Below, piece by piece: positions 8,640 through 15,926 of a stretch of 17,636 nt of DNA. A program made the position numbers and the translations under genes. The notes under the pieces are model-generated. The model was given only the letters and a program-made list of their open reading frames with translations. It made no database searches and was not told the DNA's origin. The DNA is taken from assembly GCF_047634455.1 (NCBI RefSeq), contig NZ_JBLIAI010000055.1, positions 1 through 17,636 on the forward strand, in the 5' to 3' direction. Source of the DNA: Maritalea sp047634455. Its GTDB lineage: Bacteria; Pseudomonadota; Alphaproteobacteria; Rhizobiales; Devosiaceae. Numbering within the stretch: the stretch's first letter is position 1; every line of letters starts with the position of its first letter.

Positions 8640-8990
8640 ACTCAATACTACCTTTACGTCCGCACACGTCCCAACGAAGCGGCTAAGGTGAGCTCTGGCT
8701 TTTCGTGCCTAATGATAAAAACACGCCCGGAGCGTCCCCCGGATAAATTTAACGCATTAAAACAAATACGTTTTTGGCCAATTTGCTCAACGCCGCCGAA
8801 CGCTGATATCATTTCTTTATACACTTTTTCGAACTGGTTCTGATCTTTTTATTAATAAATGGTTAACGCATCAAGGGCGCGGTTCTTTTGACGTGTAGAT
8901 TATGCCCATTTTAAGGCGCTTAAGCCCATGTTCACCCCTGCCTGATAAAGTTGTGAATTATTAAGTTGAGTAGTTGAGTAGGGCAATAAA
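8640..8990. other. Divergent intergenic region between the GPR-like and HPt genes
   Basis: AT-rich control region of about 350 bp with no convincing gene. It contains the CtrA-type box (8852-8867) and, on the minus strand, a TATAAA at 8821-8816 that could be a -10 element for the GPR-like gene. It also holds a tandem duplication of GTTGAGTA (8965-8980) just before the HPt ribosome-binding site AGGG (8980-8983, 7 nt from the ATG). Confidence 0.6.
8852..8867 (-). promoter_or_regulatory. CtrA-type binding box (TTAA-N7-TTAA)
   Basis: The plus strand reads TTAATAAATGGTTAAC: two TTAA half-sites exactly 7 nt apart. On the minus strand it reads GTTAACCATTTATTAA, containing the extended TTAACCAT form typical of CtrA sites in Caulobacter and rhizobia. 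It lies about 213 bp before the GPR-like start and about 124 bp before the HPt start, so it could control either or both. The orientation of the extended half-site points to the GPR-like gene. Confidence 0.6.
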
Positions 8991-9380
8991 ATGGCGAATG
9001 CGGCGTCGCGCGTAGTGCAAAAGTCCACAGGTCATACGAGTGAGGGCCATGAACGTTGGATTGATCTTGTATTCTTGGGGCGTCAAACCATGGGAAACAA
9101 GTCGTTAGAAATCGAAATTCTCAAACTGTTCCGCTCTCAACTCGATATTCATCTTTCCCAACTCGCCCATCTTGAGGATGACACTCAATTGCGGGTTCGA
9201 TTGCACACCATAAAAGGCGCAGCCCACGGTGTCGGCGCCATCGAAGTAGGGCAGTTGGCCGCAAAAGCTGAAAAAGAGTTGCTTGATACCGGACATGTGC
9301 AACCTAGTGCCATGAATAGGTTGCGCTATGCCGTGCAGCAAACCAGCGACTTCATTGGCGAGCTGCTGACCACAAAATAG
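8991..9380 (+). CDS. Orphan histidine phosphotransfer (HPt) domain protein
   Basis: 129 residues. The segment HTIKGAAHGVGA is the HPt signature, with His72 as the predicted phosphorylated residue and the Lys and small residues after it that form the docking face for receiver domains. The HPt four-helix bundle covers about residues 35-125; the first ~30 residues are a non-conserved tail. There is no kinase or receiver domain attached and none next door, so it should act as a free phosphate shuttle in a phosphorelay. It is a plain HPt and not the dimeric ChpT type. The start ATG 8991 has AGGG 7 nt upstream. It is divergent from the GPR-like gene and shares a CtrA-box intergenic region with it. 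The partner kinase and regulator are unknown. Confidence 0.85.
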   Translation: MANAASRVVQKSTGHTSEGHERWIDLVFLGRQTMGNKSLEIEILKLFRSQLDIHLSQLAHLEDDTQLRVRLHTIKGAAHGVGAIEVGQLAAKAEKELLDTGHVQPSAMNRLRYAVQQTSDFIGELLTTK

Positions 9381-9500
9381 ATGTACATTTTAGTTTGACG
9401 CAGCATAAGCTTAGGCCGACGGCAGCTATGTGGACGAGGCGGACATTTAGGCACACCAATTGAATGGCGGCTCTTCCATGTGCCTCTCGTCAGACCACCC

Positions 9501-10067
9501 TCAAAAACGACTTCGAAACCATGGTAGCTTTTTGTCTTTGAATTCACTCGGAAACTTGTCCCGTTTCTCTTCTAGAATCGACCAGATGTGATCTGGGACA
9601 GAGAACGGAAATTCATAGGGGTTGTATGAATGACCGCTCTGCGCGTCAGTCTGAATAAATTTGCGTTTGTAAAGCGAAGCCGCGTGGCCGCCGTCCATCT
9701 CTGCAGTGAAGCTCTTCTGACTATGGGTAAGTAGATAGCCGTAAATCGCTAGTTCATTATTCGTCATATAGGGTATGTGTTCAATGAATTTGCGTTGATG
9801 TTCCGCAATTCTCCGTTCCTGTTCAGCTGCTTCGCGACGCTTTTTGAGCGCCGCTGTTGCCAATTTGGTGACCTGTTCGACCAATGAAGCAAGACCAAGT
9901 CCGGCTGTCGTTAGTATGGCTAAAGGTAGGCCGTAGACAACAAAGGCAGAGTCCGAAGGCGGAAGAATTTCAGCCAAAAGCAGAAGCCAAAATATGCTCA
10001 ACGCTAGACTTAGTCCAACTAGTTGCCAAGCACTCGCCTTAAGAATCGTCAACCAACCTGAATCCAA
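9501..10067 (-). CDS. Two-TM membrane protein resembling superinfection exclusion protein B (SieB)
   Basis: 188 residues. It has two N-terminal membrane helices (about 12-34 and 41-64), a strongly charged helix (about 72-97, KKRREAAEQERR) and a soluble C-terminal domain. That domain (YMTNNELAIYGYLL, then SLYKRKFIQ, then FPFSVPDHIWSIL) resembles SieB-family proteins, which are about 190-200 residues with the same order of parts. Prophage SieB blocks growth of other infecting phages at the inner membrane. The start is TTG 10067, set by a perfect AGGAGG (10075-10080) with 7-nt spacing; no better start lies nearby. The gene is alone, convergent with the HPt gene, and sits beside an IS-like remnant, which suggests it was acquired. 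No phage genes are nearby. Being a real gene is likely; the SieB link is from memory of the family pattern and only moderate. Confidence 0.55.
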   Translation of the reverse strand: MDSGWLTILKASAWQLVGLSLALSIFWLLLLAEILPPSDSAFVVYGLPLAILTTAGLGLASLVEQVTKLATAALKKRREAAEQERRIAEHQRKFIEHIPYMTNNELAIYGYLLTHSQKSFTAEMDGGHAASLYKRKFIQTDAQSGHSYNPYEFPFSVPDHIWSILEEKRDKFPSEFKDKKLPWFRSRF

Positions 10068-10074
10068 TCCACTT

Positions 10075-10080
10075 CCTCCT
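10075..10080 (-). promoter_or_regulatory. Perfect Shine-Dalgarno fixing a TTG start
   Basis: The minus strand reads AGGAGG, then 7 nt, then TTG at 10067. It is a perfect anti-16S match and decides the rare TTG start of the SieB-like gene. Confidence 0.8.
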
Positions 10081-10093
10081 ATTGATTGAACAT

Positions 10094-10122
10094 TTTTGAC
10101 AGTTATTCAGCTGTGTTGTCAA
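10094..10122 (-). promoter_or_regulatory. Candidate promoter with inverted repeat for the SieB-like gene
   Basis: On the minus strand a perfect -35 hexamer TTGACA (10122-10117) is followed after 17 nt by a poor -10 (TCAAAA, 10099-10094). TTGACA and TGTCAA also form a 6-bp inverted repeat with a 15-nt spacer, which could be an operator overlapping the promoter. Confidence 0.3.
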
Positions 10123-10207
10123 TCATATGCAGCAACGTGGGCGAATGTGATTTCCAAGGCCCGCGCATTGCTGCCGTTGGTACAAAGCGCAGCATCGGTC
10201 ACTTTGG

Positions 10208-10431
10208 GCTTATTCTGTTGAAAAACTCCAGAATTTCGAAGTCCAACATTTTCGCTATCGGAGCAAAATACCGAAAACCGCCGCTAAATTTGCTCGCCCC
10301 AACTCACAGGCGCTTCAGGACTGCGATTATCAAAAAATTGCTACCCCCTCAGCCAAAATTTCCGAAACCAACTCCATGAGGCGGAATTTTTTGGGCCAGA
10401 GCCAAATAGGGAGTTTTTCAACAGAATAGGC
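10208..10431. mobile_element. Short inverted-repeat element, probable internally deleted IS or MITE
   Basis: The segment at 10208-10229 (core attctgttgaaaaactcc) recurs as its reverse complement at 10410-10431 with 21 of 22 positions matching. Imperfect matching continues about 10 bp outward on both sides. The 180 bp between the arms encode nothing recognisable. The arm motif gagtttttcaacagaat is of the kind seen at ends of bacterial insertion sequences and their non-autonomous derivatives. No transposase gene and no clear target-site duplication were seen, so the exact boundaries and the IS family are open. Confidence 0.5.
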
Positions 10432-10664
10432 TCCAAGCGAACATTAGCAGCAATTATTACTAACTGCTATTGCTTAGCCCGGCTCAGAATTGCCTGTCGA
10501 TAGCGCCACAATTGAGCGACACGAATCTCACCTTCGCCGCCAATTAGCCGCCCCTCGTGTCAACGGCGTGTGACGTTCCACATATGGTTTTTTTCAGCAC
10601 CGCTTGCCCGCGAACAATTTGAGCGATATAGAACGCGCTCAGTTCAGGATAAGGAATGCTCTTC
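10432..10664. other. Non-coding gap upstream of the first ferredoxin
   Basis: No credible gene. TAGCAG and CTGCTA around 10446-10470 form a small inverted repeat. The ferredoxin ribosome-binding site AAGGA is at 10651-10655. No clear promoter hexamers were recognised. Confidence 0.4.
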
Positions 10665-10985
10665 ATGGCTAAAATCACATATGTGGAAGCAAATGGTACG
10701 CGCCACGAAGTCGAAGCAGAGAATGGTTCGACGGTAATGGAAAACGCCATTCGCAATGATGTGCCCGGCATTGTGGCTGAATGCGGTGGTGCATGCACGT
10801 GCGCGACTTGTCATGTTTATGTGGATAAAGACTGGACTGCAAAAGCTGGTGGTCCATCGGTTATGGAAGAAGACATGCTTGATTTCGCGTTTGATGTGAA
10901 TGACAGCAGCCGTTTGTCTTGCCAAATCAAAGTGACGGACGAACTTGATGGTCTGGTGGTTCATGTACCAGAAAATCAGGCATAG
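10665..10985 (+). CDS. [2Fe-2S] ferredoxin, adrenodoxin/bacterial type
   Basis: 106 residues. The cluster ligands follow the adrenodoxin-type pattern C40-x5-C46-x2-C49-x36-C86 (ECGGACTCATC ... RLSC). Cys44 is an additional cysteine in the loop. Such ferredoxins carry single electrons in the cytoplasm between a ferredoxin-NAD(P) reductase and client enzymes such as sulfite reductase, P450s or Fe-S assembly. ATG 10665 is chosen over ATG 10656 because AAGGA (10651-10655) is 9 nt before it and touches the earlier one. It stands alone, 205 bp before the sulfur operon on the same strand, and has a close paralog at that operon's far end. Whether it serves CysI or another partner cannot be told. Confidence 0.9.
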   Translation: MAKITYVEANGTRHEVEAENGSTVMENAIRNDVPGIVAECGGACTCATCHVYVDKDWTAKAGGPSVMEEDMLDFAFDVNDSSRLSCQIKVTDELDGLVVHVPENQA

Positions 10986-11047
10986 CTTTTCCCAAAGCCG
11001 TCCAAGAAAAGAATTTTTCTACGATTTGCCCCGATATTGAGATCAAA

Positions 11048-11095
11048 TTGCTCGAAAATTGGCAAATAGCTTTACTGGATTTTGCCGTCTTACGG
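11048..11095 (+). promoter_or_regulatory. Candidate operator region of the sulfur operon
   Basis: TTGC (11048-11051) and GCAA (11062-11065) form an interrupted palindrome resembling a LysR-type T-N11-A site. CCGT-ctt-ACGG (11085-11095) is a second small palindrome. Both lie 95-145 bp before cysG. Cys operons are often controlled by LysR-family regulators (CysB type), but no regulator gene is in the window, so this is only a suggestion. Confidence 0.25.
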
Positions 11096-11190
11096 AATGG
11101 TAGAAAATAGAAAAATCTAACAATTTCAGTGACTTGGCTTTGGTCTAAGAGTGCATTATTTTAGCGGTATCGATAAATCGAGGTCGCGAC

Positions 11191-12639
11191 ATGACACGCT
11201 TAGGTATTTTCCCTGTTTCCTATAAGGTGCGGGGCAAGAAAATCATCATCGTTGGTGGCGGCGCGGAAGCGCTGGGCAAAGCGCGTTTGGCGACCAAGAC
11301 CGATGCGCAAGTGGTTGTTGTCGCCCGCAAAATTGAAGCTGATTTCTCCTCCCTTGACCTTGAAAATGTCCATTTGGACGTGCGCGAAGAAGTGTTTGCC
11401 GCACATCATTTAGACAATGCAGCTTTGGTATTTGTGGGCGATGATGGCCCAGATGCGCAGATTGCAAAGCGGCTGACCAAGCAAGCGGGTTTGCCACTAA
11501 ACGTTGTTGATCAACCAGACTTATGTGACTTTTTCACCCCTGCGATTGTTGACCGTGCGCCGATTTCGGTTGCCATCTCATCGGAAGGCGAAGCGCCGGT
11601 TCTGTCGCGTCTGGTTCGCGCCCAAATTGAGGCGGCTCTGCCGCTTCATTTGGGCAAATTGGCAAGCCTTGCTGGTGGATTGCGGCGCTTGGCCGAACGT
11701 CTCATTCAGTCGGCTGATCGTCGGCGCAAGTTTTATCAAGAATTATTGGCGTCCCCACAGGTGGAGCAAGCCTTGGCTCGTGGTCAGAACGAACAAGCGA
11801 ACCAGTGGGCAAATCATTTGCTGGTTGATCATGCCAATGTTGATCAGCGCAAAGGCTTTGTGCATTTGGTTGGTGCAGGGCCGGGGGCTGAAGATTTGCT
11901 CACCCTGCGGGCGCAGCGGGTTTTGCAAAGTGCCGACGTTATTGTGCACGACCAGCTTGTGCCTGAAGCCGTTGTGCAAATGGGTCGCCGTGATGCGGAA
12001 CGTGTTGCAGTTGGCAAAGCCAAAGGACGTCATTCGTTCACGCAGAAGCGGATCAATAAATTGCTTGTTGATCTCGCATTGTCGGGCAAACAAGTTGTTC
12101 GGCTTAAGTCAGGCGATCCGATGATTTTTGGGCGGGCTGCGGAAGAAATTGAAGCCATGGACGCTGCAAACGTTGATTATGCGATTGTGCCGGGCGTTAC
12201 TGCAGCTTCTGCGGCTGCGGCCGATGCGCATTTGCCGGTGACGCTGCGCAATGTGGCCTCTGGCGTTGTTTACGCCACAGCGCATGGCGCGAATGACAAA
12301 GCGGTTACCCATTGGGCGACGTTGGCAAAGTCTGGCCTGACGTTGGGCATCTATATGGGCAAATCGATCATGCAAGATGTGGCTGATGAGTTAATCGCTG
12401 AAGGTCTTTGTGCTTCAACGCCCGTTGGCATTGTGGTCAATGCGGGGCGCGCAACTAGCACACGATGTTTGTCGAGCCTTCAAGACATATCAAATCAAGC
12501 GCCAACATTGGCTGATGGTCCCGCAATTGTTTTTGTTGGGGAAGCTGTCGCCAGCGGCAAATGGCTGAGCGGCGAAAAGCTGCCGACTTCAGATCAAGAA
12601 CTAAATGAGAATACGTCAACTGCAAGTCGGGTGGCGTAG
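11191..12639 (+). CDS. cysG: Siroheme synthase CysG (dehydrogenase/ferrochelatase + uroporphyrinogen-III methyltransferase)
   Basis: 482 residues, slightly longer than E. coli CysG (457). The N-terminal half is the precorrin-2 dehydrogenase/sirohydrochlorin ferrochelatase: NAD-binding GGGAEALGK (22-30), NVVD with Asp107 at the catalytic position, and the ISSEGEAPVLSR stretch holding the serine pair 130/131. The C-terminal half (from about 222) is the SAM-dependent methyltransferase: VGAGPGAEDLLT, RLKSGDPMIFGR and VPGVTAASAAAA. Together they convert uroporphyrinogen III to siroheme, the cofactor of CysI two genes downstream. GAGG (11180-11183) lies 7 nt before ATG 11191. It is the first gene of a tightly packed operon; the next start is 12 nt after its stop. 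The last ~25 residues are a non-conserved tail. Confidence 0.95.
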   Translation: MTRLGIFPVSYKVRGKKIIIVGGGAEALGKARLATKTDAQVVVVARKIEADFSSLDLENVHLDVREEVFAAHHLDNAALVFVGDDGPDAQIAKRLTKQAGLPLNVVDQPDLCDFFTPAIVDRAPISVAISSEGEAPVLSRLVRAQIEAALPLHLGKLASLAGGLRRLAERLIQSADRRRKFYQELLASPQVEQALARGQNEQANQWANHLLVDHANVDQRKGFVHLVGAGPGAEDLLTLRAQRVLQSADVIVHDQLVPEAVVQMGRRDAERVAVGKAKGRHSFTQKRINKLLVDLALSGKQVVRLKSGDPMIFGRAAEEIEAMDAANVDYAIVPGVTAASAAAADAHLPVTLRNVASGVVYATAHGANDKAVTHWATLAKSGLTLGIYMGKSIMQDVADELIAEGLCASTPVGIVVNAGRATSTRCLSSLQDISNQAPTLADGPAIVFVGEAVASGKWLSGEKLPTSDQELNENTSTASRVA

Positions 12640-12651
12640 AGGATGAATAAG

Positions 12652-12960
12652 ATGAACGCAATCACAGCAAATGAACTTATCTCTGGTGCCGTTGTGTATC
12701 TATACGAGAATGGCGATTTCGGTGTCGATTTACAGCAAGCCAAATTGTTTGGCGCTGATGAAGCGGGTGCATTGGAAACTGCGCTTGGCAAGGCGGCAGC
12801 CATTTCACGTTTGGTCAGCCTTGAAGAAATTGATGTTGAGGTCAGCGAAACGGGAGTTGTGTGGGCCAACCGCCTGCGTGAACAAATCAAGGCCAATGGC
12901 CCAACGGTTGGCGGTTTCGCCCGTCAATCATTAGAAGGAGCCGATCATGTATCGCTATGA
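12652..12960 (+). CDS. DUF2849 small protein of the sulfite reductase operon
   Basis: 102 residues, no membrane segment or cysteine. The sequence, with ISGAVVYL near the start, a middle EEIDVEV segment and the GPTVGGF stretch near the end, is recognised as DUF2849, a small alphaproteobacterial family usually found just upstream of the sulfite reductase gene. Its biochemical role is not known. Conserved position between siroheme synthesis and the siroheme enzyme suggests help in cofactor insertion, assembly or regulation of CysI; this is inference. ATG 12652 is preferred because AGAGG (12638-12642) is 9 nt upstream and abuts the in-frame ATG at 12643. The 3' end overlaps cysI by 14 bp, which supports translational coupling. 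Confidence 0.8.
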   Translation: MNAITANELISGAVVYLYENGDFGVDLQQAKLFGADEAGALETALGKAAAISRLVSLEEIDVEVSETGVVWANRLREQIKANGPTVGGFARQSLEGADHVSL

Positions 12961-14593
12961 TGAATTTGATGCGGCCTTTGTTCGTCAACGCACGGAACAG
13001 TTTTCCCATCAGGTGGCGCGCCGCCTGACGGGTGAGCTGACCGAAGATCAGTTCCGCCCCTTGCGTTTGATGAACGGTCTTTATTTGCAACTACATGCCT
13101 ATATGCTGCGGGTTGCGGTGCCTTATGGCACGCTCAACTCGACGCAAATGCGCAAGCTGGCGCATATCGCCCGCACATATGACCGGGGCTATGGCCACTT
13201 CACCACGCGGCAGAACATTCAGTATAATTGGCCGAAGTTGAAAGACGTACCCGCGATCTTGGAAGAGTTGGCCAGTGTGGAAATGCATGCCATTCAAACG
13301 TCTGGCAACTGTATCCGCAACGTGACAACTGACCAGTTTGCTGGCGCTGCTGCTGACGAGATTATCGACCCGCGTCCAGTGGCCGAGATCATTCGGCAAT
13401 GGTCGTCTTTGCACCCAGAATTCTCGTATTTGCCCCGCAAATTCAAGATCGCGATCACCGGCGCACCGCAAGACCGGGCCGCGGTAAAGTTTCACGATAT
13501 TGGTTTGATGGCCAACACAAATGACGCGGGTAAAATTGGCTGGCGGGTGTTTGTTGGTGGCGGTTTGGGTCGCACGCCAATGGTTGGTAAAGAGATTTCA
13601 GGCTTTGTTGCCGACGAATATTTGCTGCCCTATTTGGAAGCCATTCTGCGCGTCTATAATATGTATGGCCGCCGCGACAATAAATACAAAGCGCGGATCA
13701 AAATCCTCGTGCATGAAACTGGCATTGAGACCATTCGGGAGCAGGTTGAAGCTGAGTTTGCTGAAATCAAAGAAGGTGTGTTGAAGCTGCCGCAAGGCGA
13801 GCTAACCCGCATCACCGAGTATTTTGCTGCGCCAGCATTTGGTGCGCCAACCGCAACAAAAATCGACGTAGCGCAGTTTGAAGCAACCGATAGCGCTTAT
13901 GCGCGGTTCTTGAAACGCAACCTGCATCCGCACCGTGAAGCGGGTTACACGAGTGTGACGATTTCGCTGAAACCAATTGGCGGTGTGCCGGGCGATGCGA
14001 CAGACGTGCAAATGGAAGCGATTGCTGATTTGGCAGAGCGCTATAGCTTTGACGAGTTGCGCGTGACCCATGAGCAAAACTTGGTGCTGCCGCATGTGGC
14101 ACTAGAAGATGTTCGCGCGGTTTATGATGTGCTGGTCGAACAAAAACTGCAAGAAGGTAATGCGGGGCTGATCTCTGACATTATCGCTTGCCCCGGCCTT
14201 GATTATTGCGCTTTGGCCAACGCCCGCTCTATCCCGATTGCGCAGGCAATTTCGGTTAAGTTCGCGGATCGCGAAGAAGAATTCGGCGAGTTGAAACTGA
14301 AAATTTCCGGCTGCATCAATGCCTGTGGTCACCACCATGTGGGCCATATTGGTATTTTGGGTGTCGAGAAAAAAGGCACCGAGCTTTATCAAATTACTGT
14401 CGGCGGCGACGCCACAGAGAACGCTTCGGTTGGTTCCATTTTGGGCCCAGGTGTGACGGCGGACGAAGTGCCGGGTGCGCTCGAGAAATTGCTCGATCAT
14501 TATATGGCGCATCGCCAAGGGGCTGATGAAAGCTTCATTCAAGCCTATCGTCGCTTGGGCAAAGCCCCATTTAAGGAGGCGCTTTATGGGTAG
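12947..14593 (+). CDS. cysI: Nitrite/sulfite reductase hemoprotein, probably ferredoxin-dependent assimilatory sulfite reductase
   Basis: 548 residues. The siroheme-[4Fe-4S] ligands are present as C415-x5-C421 (CPGLDYC) and C456-x3-C460 (CINAC), the last cysteine bridging cluster and siroheme. The N-terminal half has the conserved TRQNIQ and SGNCIRNVTTD stretches of the family. The enzyme makes the six-electron reduction of sulfite to sulfide in the cytoplasm. No CysJ flavoprotein is in the operon. A ferredoxin-NADP reductase and a ferredoxin close it instead, which argues for ferredoxin as donor. AAGGAG (12935-12940) lies 6 nt before ATG 12947. The gene overlaps its upstream neighbour by 14 bp and its downstream neighbour by 8 bp. 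A role in nitrite reduction is possible from the family alone, but the cys context favours sulfite. Confidence 0.92.
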   Translation: MYRYDEFDAAFVRQRTEQFSHQVARRLTGELTEDQFRPLRLMNGLYLQLHAYMLRVAVPYGTLNSTQMRKLAHIARTYDRGYGHFTTRQNIQYNWPKLKDVPAILEELASVEMHAIQTSGNCIRNVTTDQFAGAAADEIIDPRPVAEIIRQWSSLHPEFSYLPRKFKIAITGAPQDRAAVKFHDIGLMANTNDAGKIGWRVFVGGGLGRTPMVGKEISGFVADEYLLPYLEAILRVYNMYGRRDNKYKARIKILVHETGIETIREQVEAEFAEIKEGVLKLPQGELTRITEYFAAPAFGAPTATKIDVAQFEATDSAYARFLKRNLHPHREAGYTSVTISLKPIGGVPGDATDVQMEAIADLAERYSFDELRVTHEQNLVLPHVALEDVRAVYDVLVEQKLQEGNAGLISDIIACPGLDYCALANARSIPIAQAISVKFADREEEFGELKLKISGCINACGHHHVGHIGILGVEKKGTELYQITVGGDATENASVGSILGPGVTADEVPGALEKLLDHYMAHRQGADESFIQAYRRLGKAPFKEALYG

Positions 14594-15872
14594 TTCAAAC
14601 TTGGCCCACGCTGAAACAATCAAGCCACGTCCGACCGATCTGCAATTGGTCGCGCTCAACGGTATGTTCGACGAAAAAGACGGACTTTCTGTGCTGCGTC
14701 ATGCGCTAGATGGTGAAGTGTCTGGCGCGTCCATTGCGATGGTGTCATCGTTTGGCGCGGACTCATCTGTTCTGTTGCATATGGTGGCGCAAATCAATCC
14801 GCACCAAGAAGTGTTGTTTTTGGAAACCGGAAAGCACTTCGCTGAAACGCTTGAATATATTGAGATCATCAAAAAGCAGCTTGGCTTGACCAATGTGCGC
14901 TTTCTTGAACCCGATACAAAAGACGTTGAGCGGTTTGACCCAAAAGGCAATCTTTGGGAAACCGATCCAGATAGTTGCTGCCACATCCGCAAAACTGAGC
15001 CGCTTGATGCGGCGCTAAAAAATTATGGCGGTTGGGTGACGGGGCGTAAACGCTTCCAAACAAATGACCGGGGTGTGTTACCACATTTTGAGTTGACCAC
15101 GGATGAGCGGGTGAAAGTGAACCCGCTTGCCTATTGGGATAATGAAGATGTGCGCGCTTATCGCGAAGCCCATGACTTGCCTGCGCATCCATTGTTCCTT
15201 AAAGGATTTTTGTCGATTGGTTGCGCGCCTTGCACGTCGATGGTCAAAGACGGGGAAGACCCTCGTTCTGGCCGCTGGCGCGGCAAAGACAAAACCGAAT
15301 GTGGTATTCATTTTGATGTGAGCGGTAAAATCGCCCATCCAACGGTAGAAATTGGTCAAAAAGCGATGAACCTGTTCAAAGATGGCGCTTTTGTTGCCGA
15401 CCCTTGGCGCGATCTTAAAGACGGTGAAGCGCTGACTGATCTCGATCATGTTCACATTCCGCTGAAGACCTATGTTGAACAAAGGGCAGTGATAGACGCC
15501 AATCCGCGTGATTTGGGGTTGATTCTGGTGCCGGGTGATGATGTGGACGCGCTGGGTGAAGATGCGCAGCGCTTCGCATCGATCAGTGTGGCATTTCCCA
15601 CGTTTACTGATGGGCGCGGCTATTCTTATGCCCGCCTGTTGCGTGAACGCTATGGCTATAAAGGTGAATTGCGCGCACATGGCGACATTTTGACGGATCA
15701 GGTCGCATATTTGCTCAGATGTGGGTTTGATGCCTTGACTGTTGTAAACGAAGCCACCAGAAAAGCACTTGAAGATAACAACCTCGGTGAGGTATCGATC
15801 TTCATGCAGCCTATTGGGGCATCCGCTGAGGTGCCTGTTGGAACCCGCCCGTTTTTGCGACGGGCAAAATAA
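14586..15872 (+). CDS. cysH: CysH-DUF934 fusion: assimilatory APS reductase joined to a DUF934 (CysX-like) domain
   Basis: 428 residues in one open frame. Residues about 20-245 are CysH: the SSFGADSSVLLH nucleotide-binding loop, Cys131-Cys132 and Cys213-x2-Cys216 (CC plus CxxC), and the catalytic ECGIH with Cys239. The four extra cysteines bind a [4Fe-4S] cluster and mark enzymes that reduce adenylylsulfate (APS) to sulfite with thioredoxin, in contrast to cluster-free PAPS reductases. After a linker of about 20 residues, residues about 261-428 form a complete DUF934 domain (FKDGAF start, DGRGYSYARLLRERYGYKG core, RAHGDILTDQ). DUF934 is normally a separate gene of cys operons, described as probably involved in sulfite reduction. 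No stop or ribosome-binding site separates the two parts. AAGGAGG (14573-14579) lies 6 nt before ATG 14586, and the start overlaps the end of cysI. A sequencing error fusing two genes is possible but not indicated. Confidence 0.9.
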   Translation: MGSSNLAHAETIKPRPTDLQLVALNGMFDEKDGLSVLRHALDGEVSGASIAMVSSFGADSSVLLHMVAQINPHQEVLFLETGKHFAETLEYIEIIKKQLGLTNVRFLEPDTKDVERFDPKGNLWETDPDSCCHIRKTEPLDAALKNYGGWVTGRKRFQTNDRGVLPHFELTTDERVKVNPLAYWDNEDVRAYREAHDLPAHPLFLKGFLSIGCAPCTSMVKDGEDPRSGRWRGKDKTECGIHFDVSGKIAHPTVEIGQKAMNLFKDGAFVADPWRDLKDGEALTDLDHVHIPLKTYVEQRAVIDANPRDLGLILVPGDDVDALGEDAQRFASISVAFPTFTDGRGYSYARLLRERYGYKGELRAHGDILTDQVAYLLRCGFDALTVVNEATRKALEDNNLGEVSIFMQPIGASAEVPVGTRPFLRRAK

Positions 15873-15926
15873 TGAACGTGAAGGGTGGTCCAGCGCCCAC
15901 AATAGATGACGAAGAGAGTACGATAA

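Noticed and set aside
10086..10379. 97-codon plus-strand open frame between the SieB-like gene and the ferredoxin
   Set aside because: It runs through the left inverted-repeat arm of the IS-like element, lacks a ribosome-binding site and has no protein-like pattern.
11005..11020. AGAAAA/TTTTCT hairpin after the first ferredoxin
   Set aside because: The stem is only A/T-rich and short, too weak to call a terminator.
14475..14585. 37-codon N-terminal extension of the CysH fusion
   Set aside because: It overlaps the end of cysI out of frame, is unlike CysH, and ATG 14586 has a strong AAGGAGG at the right distance.
15366..15872. DUF934 as a separate gene starting at the internal ATG 15366
   Set aside because: No ribosome-binding site precedes this ATG and no stop ends CysH before it, so one fused protein is the simpler reading. 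Internal initiation cannot be fully excluded.
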